From Lineus longissimus (Eukaryota; Nemertea; Pilidiophora; Heteronemertea; Lineidae), in assembly GCF_910592395.1 (NCBI RefSeq), contig NC_088316.1, forward strand, positions 5,268,001 through 5,332,000: 64,000 bases of DNA, written 5' to 3'. Positions 55,789 to 64,000 of the stretch are shown here, piece by piece; the stretch's first letter is position 1, and each line of letters opens with the position of its first letter. A program made the translations under genes and the position numbers. The notes below the pieces were generated by a model, which did no database searches, was not told the origin of the DNA, and worked only from the letters and a program-made list of their open reading frames with translations.

Positions 55789-55929
55789 CCTGAAAGACGA
55801 CCAAAACCAAATTAGGTCCTTGCTTTTTTTATCAAATGACTTTGCTTTTTTTCTAATCGATTGACTCCTGACTCTGCCATGTGCAGCATTTAAAGAGTTA
55901 ATCAGTGCAACTAACGTCATCCTATTCAT

Positions 55930-56948
55930 ACCTTTTTGATCAAGGCCAGGCTATACATTGCAATTTAGGTCACCCAGCTACAAAGAGGCTGATGGCTGAC
56001 TGGCTTCAGGAACTTATTGTTTCATTGAGTAGTTTAAAAAGGAGGCCTAGTTATAATGACTAAACCTGTCATTGGGGGCAATGCTGCAGGAGCAACTTAA
56101 TTGCTTACCTTAAATTCCAACAATATTCGTATAAATTGAGAAACAAAGGAAATAAGCAGCAGGCCTGAACCACATGGGCCTTTGTAATTCGAATTATTGC
56201 TAAAAGATGGCTCCAGGGTGTTTTGTCTTAAGATCAAGGTCATAGCACCTCTCAAGTCACTGTGATATGTCCACATTTCTTCATGAGCCATTCATGCACA
56301 AAAAGTATATGTCCGGACGTATCACATTTGTGCACATACTGCACAGTCCATTTGGTGCACATATGCTATATGTCCGGACATAACTGAATTGTGCTCTGAC
56401 CACTTCTGTCTTGGTGGACATGTCACAATTCAAAATGCCTACTTTGATAGGAAGGAAGAAGCTTCAGGACATATCACAAGTGTGCACAGAAGAAAGAGCA
56501 TTCAAAACAATGACGTTTTGGCTGAAAATCTCAATTTTGCAAATTTGTGACATATCGCAATTGTGCTCCAAACCCTCGATGTGTAACCATACTGTATCGG
56601 ATGACATATCCGGCCATCGAGCGAACTCGCCAAGATCAACTCGGCAAATCATTGAATATCCATGTTCATGGGAATCCACGTGCATTGTATAGGCCTAATT
56701 GTCACCATTGTCAATGCCGCGCGGTCGCGGTGAGTGTCAACTTTGTCTAGACTTGAAAGACCAGGCTAGCGTCAACAATGGCCATGGCTGGCGGGGATTG
56801 ACTTCATTAGCCCTCGCCTGCTACTAAAAGACTTAAAGGAAAAGCTTACGATTTCAACAAAAACAATTTTATGTCAATTTAATGTCTCTTTGGCCAAACT
56901 AGAAACCAAAATGCACGGATATTGTGCAAGGAGTACAAAGACCTGAAA
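55930..56948. repeat. Non-coding, with dispersed GGACATATCACAATTGTGC motifs
   Basis: Variants of this motif, whose core CACAATTGTG is a palindrome, occur near 56305, 56375 (inverted), 56460 and 56549, and once at 39558. It is probably the interior of an interspersed element. No gene is seen. The minus sequence at 55789-55929 is intronic to the transposase-like gene. Confidence 0.4.
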
Positions 56949-58514
56949 TCACTCTATATCGTCATCCATATCCTCAAAGATCTGACCATCTTCAATACCT
57001 TCATCGTCTGACCCACCAAAATCTATTACATCATGGTCTACATGCTCCGGTACAGGCTCCTCATCATTCTGTAGTAGCCTACAGGCTCTCCACGCGGTGT
57101 GGATCGCTTCGGCGGTTATCTGACCCCAAGACTCACCAATGATGCGCATGACCTCAAACCTTGATATGGCAGGAGATCGGCCATGTCCATCATTGCTCGC
57201 AATTTTCCATGCCTTCCACAGCCTGCGCATGTTACTTTTGAAAGATCGTATTATCGTGCGGTCTAGAGCTTGTACAATTGAGGTACACCTCCCAGGAATC
57301 ATGTGTACAAAACCGGGTGAATCTTCAATTGTGTGTTGGAGATGGGCATTTCTGTGGGCTGGGAACATGTCCCAAATTAAGAGAAAGGGAAATGCATCCC
57401 CTACAAAAGGCAGGAGGCAATCATTAACCCAGGCAAGAAGCGTTTCCCAGGTAGCCCAACCTGTTTGTGAACCTGTTACCCGGACATTTTCTGGAGCGTT
57501 AGCTTGTAAATTTTGCATTTCTTCTCCATCTGCCCTGAGATTCTTAAAGATTACACTGGCGGGCATCTTTCTCCCATCGAAAGTAATGCCCAACGTTACG
57601 GTACAACCAAGCTTTGCGTTGCCGCGGGAAGTACGTACGTCTACCTGTTTGGCTCCTTTAGTGCTGTATGTGTACCTGGGAGCCATGTCCGATAGGGCAA
57701 AAGTCTCATTCATATTAATGATGAGATCAATTCCATTTTCTTCCACGGTTGTAGCTACATCCTGACGGAAGTTTTCAACCAGTTCTTCAGCATTTGTAGG
57801 TATTGTTGTAGAATCCTTGCACGATTTTCGGTAACAAAGTTCATTTCTGCTAAAGAATCCATGTAACCATCCTCTTGAGGCTTTAAATTCAGCATAGTGA
57901 GGTCTGTTCATGCGGTATTCTTCTTGTTGGTCTTCAGGTAGCTCCGCCCACCATCCATTAAACTCACGCTGGCTTTGCATCATCAAGTCTTCTCCGGACA
58001 CTGGGAGTCCTTGTCCACGTCGTTCGTGCATCCACTCCGTAACCAAACGATCAACCTCGGGCCAGAGGGCTGAAACAAAAAGTTTCATCTTGATCAAGTT
58101 CCCAAAACCAATTTTAAGTGATTACATTGTTTAATGTTATCATTCCGTTATGGGGGAAAAACTTTATTTAATTTAATTTGACCTACCTACGCCTCTTTGT
58201 CTTTGTCGATGCATTCTAGCTTGCCGATTGCTGGCCTCACGGTGCCTCTCTCCAATTTCTGCTTCTTCATTGAGCCATCGTCGCATCGTCCTTCGAGGGA
58301 TGTTATATTCCCTTGCAAAGTCAGTGGCTGTAATCCCACGAGGCTGCCTTAAAATGTCAGCAGCATGAAAGTCATCTAACAGGCGGATTTTTTCTGATAA
58401 AGAATAAGACCTATGACGTCGAGGGTAGGCATCATCATCAACATCATCAGCATTTTCCATCATGAGCACAGATGTGAGAAGACTAAATGCCAAAATTGCG
58501 GGTAAAATCTTCAT
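56949..58514 (-). CDS. Tigger/pogo transposase, intact two-exon ORF with altered first catalytic residue
   Basis: Exon 1 (58187-58514) codes an HTH (YSLSEKIRLLDDFHAADIL...FAREYNIPRRTMRRWL) and ends at donor GTAG|GTAGGT. Exon 2 (56949-58069) starts at TTTGTTTCAG|CC. The phases fit (G|CC) and the join is 482 codons without a stop. Exon 2 has the CENP-B-type second HTH (ALWPEVDRLVTEWMHERRGQ, SRGWLHGFFSRNELCYRKS) and a DDE_1 core. The second and third acidic residues are present (LLIWDMFPAHRN; CTSIVQALDRTIIRSFK), but the first motif reads INMNETFALSD, Asn instead of Asp. The C-terminus is acidic (DDEGIEDGQIFEDMDDDIE). The N-terminal MKILPAILAFSLLTSVL is hydrophobic and odd for a nuclear protein; the next Met (MMENADDVDD) may be the true start. 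Confidence 0.8.
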
Positions 58515-58567
58515 CTTGAATTGACCAGTGAGCCAAACTGTGACAGAATGTGCCTGTCTTTGTCAAT

Positions 58568-59834
58568 AGGCCTTTTTAGCTCACCTCTTAGCAGAGGTGA
58601 GCTTATCCCATACCGTGGCGTCCGTCGTCCGTCGTCGTCGTCGTCGTCGTCGTCCGTCGTCGTCCGTCGTCCGTTAGCAGGGCACGTTTCGTAACTGTTA
58701 GAGCTATTGAGTTGAAACTTGGTACACATGTACCCTTATGTAATGACACCTTGGAGACCAAGTTTCGGTCCGATTCGTTTCATGGTTTCGCCACCAGGGG
58801 GCCAAACGTTAAAAGTGAAAATATGCAATATCTCCCTTAACAGTAGTCGGGAAATTTTGAAAAAAATATGGTAGGTACTTCTAGCAAAGGTGCATCATAT
58901 ATCCTCCGGGTTTTTGATTTGACCTCCTTTTCAAGGTCACAGAGGTCAAATGGTGTAAATTGGCCGTTAGGATGTAACGATGGCACGTTTCTAAACTGCA
59001 ATGACTATTGATACCAAATTTGGTACACATTTACCCCTTAGTCAGGTGATCTCAGGGACCGAAGTTTGGTCCAATATGATTCACCACTTGACCACCAGGG
59101 GGCAAAATCCAAAAACCTTAAAAATGTAATTATTCCTTAACTTCTTGCCCGATTGCCACCAATTTGATATCATGGGTACATCTAACCACCATACAGTATA
59201 TGTCACACAAGTTTTTAATTTGACCTTCTTGTCAAGGTCACAGAGGTCAAATGGCGTAAATTCGCCGTCAGGCCGTAACTATGGCACGTTTCTTAACTGC
59301 AATGACTATTGATCACAAATTAAGTACACATGTACCCCTTGGTCAGGTGATCTCAGGTACTGAAGTTTGGTGCGATCTGATTTGCCGTTTGGCCTTCAGG
59401 GAGGGGGCCAAATCCTAAATTCTTCAAAATGCCATTATTCCTAGTAATGACTTGCCCGATTGGCACCAATTTTATATCATAGGTACATCTAATTCTAACA
59501 ACCATTCAATGTGTCACCCGGGTCTTCTTTGATTTGACCTACTTTTCAAGGTCACAGAGGTCGAATGTACTGTAAATTGGCCATTTTGGGGAAATTGTAA
59601 TTGCTTGGACCTACATCAAACCTAACACTACATGACACAATACCATGCTCTTTATCCATCTTTCCTCCACATGAGGTGAGCACAATGGCCCTGGCCATTT
59701 CATTATATGGTGCGGGTTTGAACCGGACCGAGGAAGGTTCGGGTATTTTCTACACGCAAAATCGGTTCCTATCAGCGTGCAAAAAAGCAAACCTTCCTCG
59801 ATCCGGTTCGAACCCGCACCGTGTAAAAAGGCCT
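58568..59834. mobile_element. Palindromic MITE split by a non-autonomous Helentron
   Basis: The left end AGGCCTTTTT (58568-58577) and the remainder from 59704 form one inverted-repeat element of about 140 bp. Its left arm would be AGGCCTTTTT+ATATGGTGCGGGTTTG; the right arm (complement) is AGGCCTTTTTACACGGTGCGGG. The arms share GGTGCGGGTTyGAACCGGAy followed by CGAGGAAGG (59709-59822). A target duplication is not clear to me. The inserted Helentron occupies 58577-59703. Confidence 0.65.
58577..59703 (+). mobile_element. Non-autonomous Helentron (HINE type), copy 2
   Basis: The 5' hairpin GCTCACCTCT/AGAGGTGAGC (58579-58588, 58593-58602) and (CGTC)n tract are almost identical to copy 1, followed by three tandem 300-bp units (GGCACGTTT at 58679, 58981, 59283). 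The 3' end has GAGGTGAGC (59673-59681) and AATGGCCCTGGCCATTTCAT. No coding remnant is visible, unlike copy 1. Both flanks carry Ts at the junction. Confidence 0.8.
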
Positions 59835-60301
59835 CACATGCCTGAGATGTCCTGACCATTGCGATTAGAAAATGGTGTCAATTTCAGCTAGGCCTACTGG
59901 TCTGTCGTTGAAAAGAAACTCATCATTCATTCGATCTAACTTGGCCTGGATTGAGTATATTCAATAATTTGCGTGCTCGGAAAGTTGGTCGTGGTGGCCG
60001 GATATGTCATCCGATACAGCCGATACAGTATATCCCATGCACTAGAAAAGGATTTCATCGCTACTCCAAAACGCGCCGCATTCAATTTACAACGATCTAT
60101 TCATTTTAGTGGGTAAGGGTTACGCATCCGTCACGCAACGAACTCGTTACGAATGTCTTACGCATGCTTTGTGAATTGTGTGTAAGGTTGTCGTTACTCC
60201 TGCGTAAAATACGCTAAGTACGGCTTACGAATGCGTAACTACCTTTGTGAATCAGGCCCCAGGGGCTGAGGCATACAAGAGTAAATCCGGGATGATCGAC
60301 T
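59835..60301. other. Non-coding, with clustered TTACGnA motifs
   Basis: From about 60110 to 60245 TTACGCA/TTACGAA/CGTAAC repeats alternate in both orientations, ending TTGTGAATCAGGCCCC, which looks like a transposon terminus. The partner end was not found. Confidence 0.3.
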
Positions 60302-60460
60302 ATGCAGTTGGGGTCACATTATTTACATCCTCTACCAAGTCCTAACACCTTTAAGCGATCCGTCAGGGACTTTTATGAAAGCCAGCTGATGGAGCGTTTT
60401 GACCCGGACAACGCGTGCTCATTGGTTGGGCGTTGCAGGTGTCCTTTTTGCCGCTATTAA
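60302..60460 (+). pseudogene. LINE ORF2 C-terminal fragment (CR1/L2-like)
   Basis: The open frame reads TFKRSVRDFYESQLMERFDP and ends GRCRCPFCRY before a TAA at 60458-60460. A short basic and Cys-containing end like this, followed by a 3' UTR with CAATAAAG and a pentanucleotide tail, is typical of CR1/L2-type ORF2. Everything 5' of it is missing, the usual result of target-primed reverse transcription. Confidence 0.5.
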
Positions 60461-60680
60461 AAGAATGCTTTTGCATTTTTATTAAAATTATTATACTCTT
60501 TTAGGGGTCCCGTGAATGGGTCTTAATTGACCCTTTGGCGCTCCCTTTTGGGCACCTAGTTTTACTGTTATTTCGACCATATGTTTTATTTGTATTTTCA
60601 TCACTGTTGTTTTACTATGTATATAATTTTATGTTGGTGCTCAATAAAGTTGTTGAAATGAAATGAAATGAAATGAAATA
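60461..60680 (+). mobile_element. LINE 3' UTR with GAAAT tail
   Basis: Contains GGGTCCCGTGAATGGGTC and TTGACCCTTTGGCGCTCC, then CAATAAAGTTGTTGAAATG and four GAAAT repeats to about 60680. Simple tandem tails are the hallmark of CR1/L2/RTE-like 3' ends. Together with the ORF2 fragment it forms a 5'-truncated insertion. Confidence 0.6.
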
Positions 60681-60750
60681 TATTTCTGCAATTTTATTCG
60701 GAACTTGTTCTGTTTCCATGCAGCAACGACATTCTCTCACAGTGGGCATT

Positions 60751-61592
60751 GAGTGATTTCAAAGTTGGTTTTGGTTTTAGTGATGGGTGTTAGTGTCAGT
60801 TTTATTCTTAATTTCTACCCCTAAAAACCTATGTCTGGATAAGACCAATTCGAGGTTTTAGTTTAAAACCAACACTGGTTTTATCTAAACACCTAAAACC
60901 TGGGCTGAAACTAAGAAGAGGTTTTATTCTGCTGGTAAAACTAACACCAAGATGGACAGAGATAAAACCTTGGAAAAACCGAACATGCATGTTGTTGTCG
61001 TTGTTACTGTTGTTTCACTATTGTAACCGCTTCCGATCTATATAAATTTGTCGTCTTCTTTCACGTCCATCATTATTCCCATCAGCGTTCAAAATATCAG
61101 AAACTATTTCTTGAAATGGTACGAACAACATGATTTTTTTTCTTAACACCAACACCAACTTTGAAATCCACTCGGTGTTAATGCCTAAGGTATTAGTTTT
61201 ATTGGTAATACAAAATGCACTACAAATCTTCCAAATATAACACCGAGCTGGGATTAAGATCAGACCTTGGTGTTCCAATTGGTTTCAGTGTGAAACTAAA
61301 ACCTAATTTGAAATAGGATAATGCTAAAACTGAGTGTCAAAACTAACACCAGAACTGATTTCATTTCTAGTGTTGTGGAGAGTTTTAGTTTTAGTCCCGG
61401 TGTTAGTTTTTGACACTAAAACCATCTCTTAGTTTTAAGCTAAAACCGGACATAATGCTAAAACCAACAAACACCGACTTTGAAATAGGATGAATCTAAA
61501 ACCCACTTCATTTCAATGCTGGTTTAATCGAGGGTTTTAGTGTTCCATTTGGTTTTAAAACTAAATCTAAAAACTGACTTTGAAATCACCCG
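60751..61592. mobile_element. MITE-like element full of AAAACTAACACC motifs
   Basis: The ends are inverted: GTGATTTCAAAGTTGGTTTT at about 60752 and AAAACTGACTTTGAAATCAC ending at about 61591. The interior repeats GGTTTTAGTTT and AAAACTAACACC in both orientations, with internal partial ends (ACTTTGAAAT near 61160 and 61479). No coding is seen. A target duplication is not evident. Confidence 0.5.
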
Positions 61593-62029
61593 TTGTCTGG
61601 CAATTTCCGCATGTGCACCTCAAAATATAGTAGGATAGCAGATATTATATATTATGCTTTGTAATATACATGTAAAAATAAAACACAAATTAAACAAAGA
61701 TCAATCAATCAATATTCTAGTTACTTCATTTGTTGATCCCATTCTGTCCCCTGATGATGGGGGGGCGGACTTGACCCTCAATCTTCATCTCTGGCCCTAC
61801 ACTACAGTACACCGTCCTTGGTCCTCTCATCGATCATGATGAGGACTGGTCATTTATGCTCAACTGTGTGCTGCCTTAGTCCATGGATAGAAATGCTAAG
61901 TTAAGTGTTGTCATGTCCTAGCAAGGCTGGCCGGGTATGCATGTCATGCATTGATTGTATGTAGGCGCAGCCTATAGTAGGCTAAATCATGAAATTGCAT
62001 GAAACCCTACTGCACATCCTTGATAACAT
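61593..62029. other. Intergenic, nothing recognised
   Basis: AT-rich with no conserved frame or repeat that I can identify. Confidence 0.3.
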
Positions 62030-62469
62030 GAGTCGTACTTCCACCTTTCAAATCCCCGTGTCTTTTGCGCTTACACCTATGAATTGCCGTGTCTAAATAG
62101 ACCCGTGTGTCAAATCCCCGTGTCTATTAGCCCCATCGAGCTCGATGGGGCTAATCGGGGGCTAATTTAGACCCGTGTTCGACACGGGTTTTTTGGTAGG
62201 TGGAATCTGAATAGACACGGCAATTGCAAGTTCTAAGATCCGGTGACAGATGGCGCAGTGTAGTTGCCTCGGTATTGCGCATGCGAAATTCCCCTCCAAC
62301 GGGAAAGAAATACAGGAGAGCTCCCTACCTACAGCGCACCTGTCGCCGGGGCTAGTACAATTATTTCACACCACTGATAGGTGTAAGTGCGCCATGGGTT
62401 TTTTGACACACGGCGAAGACACGGGTCTTAAAAAAACACGGGGTTTTATGATAGGTGGAACTACGACTC
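62030..62469. mobile_element. MITE with GAGTCGTA termini and a 30-bp internal palindrome
   Basis: The termini GAGTCGTACTTCCACCT (62030) and AGGTGGAACTACGACTC (to 62469) are inverted copies with one mismatch. CCCCGTGT follows each end. The interior repeats CCGTGTC several times and holds a perfect 30-bp palindrome at 62126-62155 centred on CGAG|CTCG. No coding is seen. Confidence 0.55.
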
Positions 62470-62867
62470 AAATTAACTTTAAACCACCGACACTGCACGG
62501 ATTGGAACAGAAGGACATGGACGGAGACCAGGCATCGTCACTTCTACCCTTGACACCTTGTTGGCCTTGGCTACATGTAAAAATATAGGCATACCATTCT
62601 CCCAAACGATCAGTAATCAGTGTCCAGTCGCCATTTCTGATCCCAGCACTCGTTCTATGAATGACGTCACGGGGCTATTAATATGTTCGCAGCTTGGATC
62701 GAGTGCGTTTTGCGAGGTACTTACAGAAAAGGCGTAATAAATCATTATACGCATTGTTTTCATGCATAAAACTGGTAATGAAAGCATTCTGGTGGAACTT
62801 AAATACAAAAGAAAGTCAATTATAGCTATTTTGTTGGCAAACTGACTGTTCACCTTTAACATGTTTA
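62470..62867. other. Intergenic, nothing recognised
   Basis: No conserved frame or repeat is seen. Confidence 0.3.
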
Positions 62868-64000
62868 ATGATCTGCAGCAAAGAGCATTGGAACTGCTCC
62901 TGGCCTAGTGGCATGACCTTACCGAAACCGGTAGACAAGCCATGGGAGAGGCCAAACCGCAGCTTTACAACTTCCAAGCATCCAAAGACTGGGCAGGAGA
63001 ATTCCACCACCCTCCGAAGAGTGACGAAGTACAGCACGCCGATATCCGAAATGAAGTAGCATGCCTTCATCCAAGATTTCAGAGATGTCGTCACCGAAAA
63101 CATCGACCGTTTCGGGATACTTATGCGAAACGTGTTAAACATGAATGAGACCTTTGCGCTCTTCGACTTTCGCCCAATGTACACCTTCAATGGGAAAAGG
63201 GCGACATCTATTGACATCCGAACCCCAAGATCTAAGGCAAAGCTAGGATGTACCGTAACCCTCTGCGTGGCAGTAAACGGCGACAAGCTGCGAGCCCATA
63301 TCACCTTCTCCGCTGAGGATTCGTTCGAGCGCTGGACGCCCTTGAAGAGGAACCCTGATAACGTTGTCGTTACGTCATATGAGACTGAACGGATGAGGGA
63401 AGCCAGTCCTTTTACCATATACGTCTAGGAAGTGGTAGTATAGCAATTCTTCGAGCTGTTAGTCGATTAATTCCGGGTCCACAGCACAGAGAATTTCAGG
63501 ATACGCATCACTGAAGAAAGAGGAATCCTGCACTGTATTCCTGGTGGCTGCACGTCTCTTGCACAGCCTCTGGATGTCTCCGTCATGAACTCTTTCAAAA
63601 GTCATGCGAAAATTGCCTGGAAGACTTGGAAAAGGACCAGATGGATGAGGCTGGACGATGCGAACCTATAAGTCTCCGGGAGGTGGTTACTATGGTCAGC
63701 GATGAGTGGGGAGCTGTTGGTCCAGAAGTCGTGGAGCATAGCTTTGAAGCTGCCATGCAACCATGCGAGATTGATGTTGGTGTAACAGTAACAAATGCCC
63801 CCCTGGAAAAAGTGTCCGGCCCTATTGTATTCTGCAATATTGTTCAATAGAGACCCTGACCGTCAATAGCTCAGAGATTGAAGCGCATAATAGAATCCTT
63901 TGTTTCCAGGGCATTCTATCCTAGGACATTTTACACCGGGACCTCAACCAGCCAATGCACCGAATGCAGATGATGACGAGCCTGGCCGGGAATTCATCGA
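62868..64000 (+). pseudogene. Tigger/pogo transposase, decayed, running off the window edge
   Basis: Successive frames give RNVLNMNETFALFDFRPMYT and IDIRTPRSKAKLGCTVTLC (63123-63427), VTSYETERMREASPF, then GCTSLAQPLDVSVMNSFKSH near 63550-63610, CEPISLREVVTMVSDEWGAV (63626 onward) and, after a non-homologous stretch, an acidic tail (NAPNADDDEPGREFI) at the very end. The order matches the Tigger at 18-20 kb. The N-terminal HTH is unrecognisable. Several stops and shifts are present. Its first catalytic motif also reads NMNET, with Asn for Asp, like the intact copy at 57 kb. Confidence 0.65.

Noticed and set aside
59709-59822. tRNA gene suggested by GGTTCGAACC
   Set aside because: The motif is a self-complementary part of the MITE arms; no cloverleaf, A-box or terminator fits.
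59601-59859. Open frames on both strands at the Helentron/MITE junction
   Set aside because: They read through repeat termini (for example MKWPGPLCSPH is the terminal hairpin translated) and have no coding features.

Overview
The window looks like intron-bearing genomic DNA of a marine invertebrate animal. I cannot name the species. The evidence is canonical GT-AG introns, AATAAA-type 3' ends, and animal transposon families: Tigger/pogo, PIF/Harbinger, Mutator-like, FLYWCH-MULE, hAT, a Polinton-type polymerase fragment, a CR1/L2-like LINE tail, an env-bearing gypsy-like element and Helitron-superfamily elements. I see no convincing single-copy host gene, rRNA or complete tRNA. It is a transposon graveyard with several young, nested insertions.

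The centrepiece is a near-complete autonomous Helentron (Helitron superfamily), about 40984-54466 on the + strand. Its single 2812-codon frame (45906-54344) encodes, in order: a leader ending in a 2A-type ribosome-skipping motif, a C76-like cysteine protease domain, Lys-rich tandem repeats, a Cys-rich DUF6570-like region, a HUH replication initiator, a PIF1-type helicase, and two endonuclease (EEP) domains, the first of them catalytically degenerate. A 5 kb leader holds roughly 300-bp tandem repeats and an array of hairpins. The Helentron sits inside a minus-strand transposase-like gene whose halves lie at 54471-55788 and 40048-40983. Two non-autonomous relatives (6877-8410 and 58577-59703) share its 3' terminus and have their own matched terminal repeats. 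One interrupts the last codons of a Mutator-like transposase gene, the other a palindromic MITE. All three empty sites can be deduced from the sequence.

Region by region. 1-6 kb: two broken transposon genes on the minus strand plus a proline-rich ORF. 6.8-10.1 kb: non-autonomous Helentron inside the Mutator-like gene. 10-13 kb: minisatellites. 13-17.8 kb: minus-strand chromodomain genes, a Mutator-associated-type ORF and a Myb/SANT-like gene. 18-20.4 kb: decayed Tigger. 21-24 kb: PolB fragment and another decayed gene. 24-27 kb: spliced exons and a 1-kb foldback element. 27-31 kb and 36.8-39.4 kb: two copies of a FLYWCH-MULE element flanking a Harbinger deletion derivative and a gag/env remnant without pol. 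55-64 kb: an intact spliced Tigger ORF with an altered catalytic residue, nested MITEs, a LINE tail and another decayed Tigger.

Most reading-frame breaks in the otherwise conserved genes are single-base changes in mononucleotide runs, so sequencing or assembly error cannot be separated from real decay here. The 8.4-kb Helentron frame has no break.
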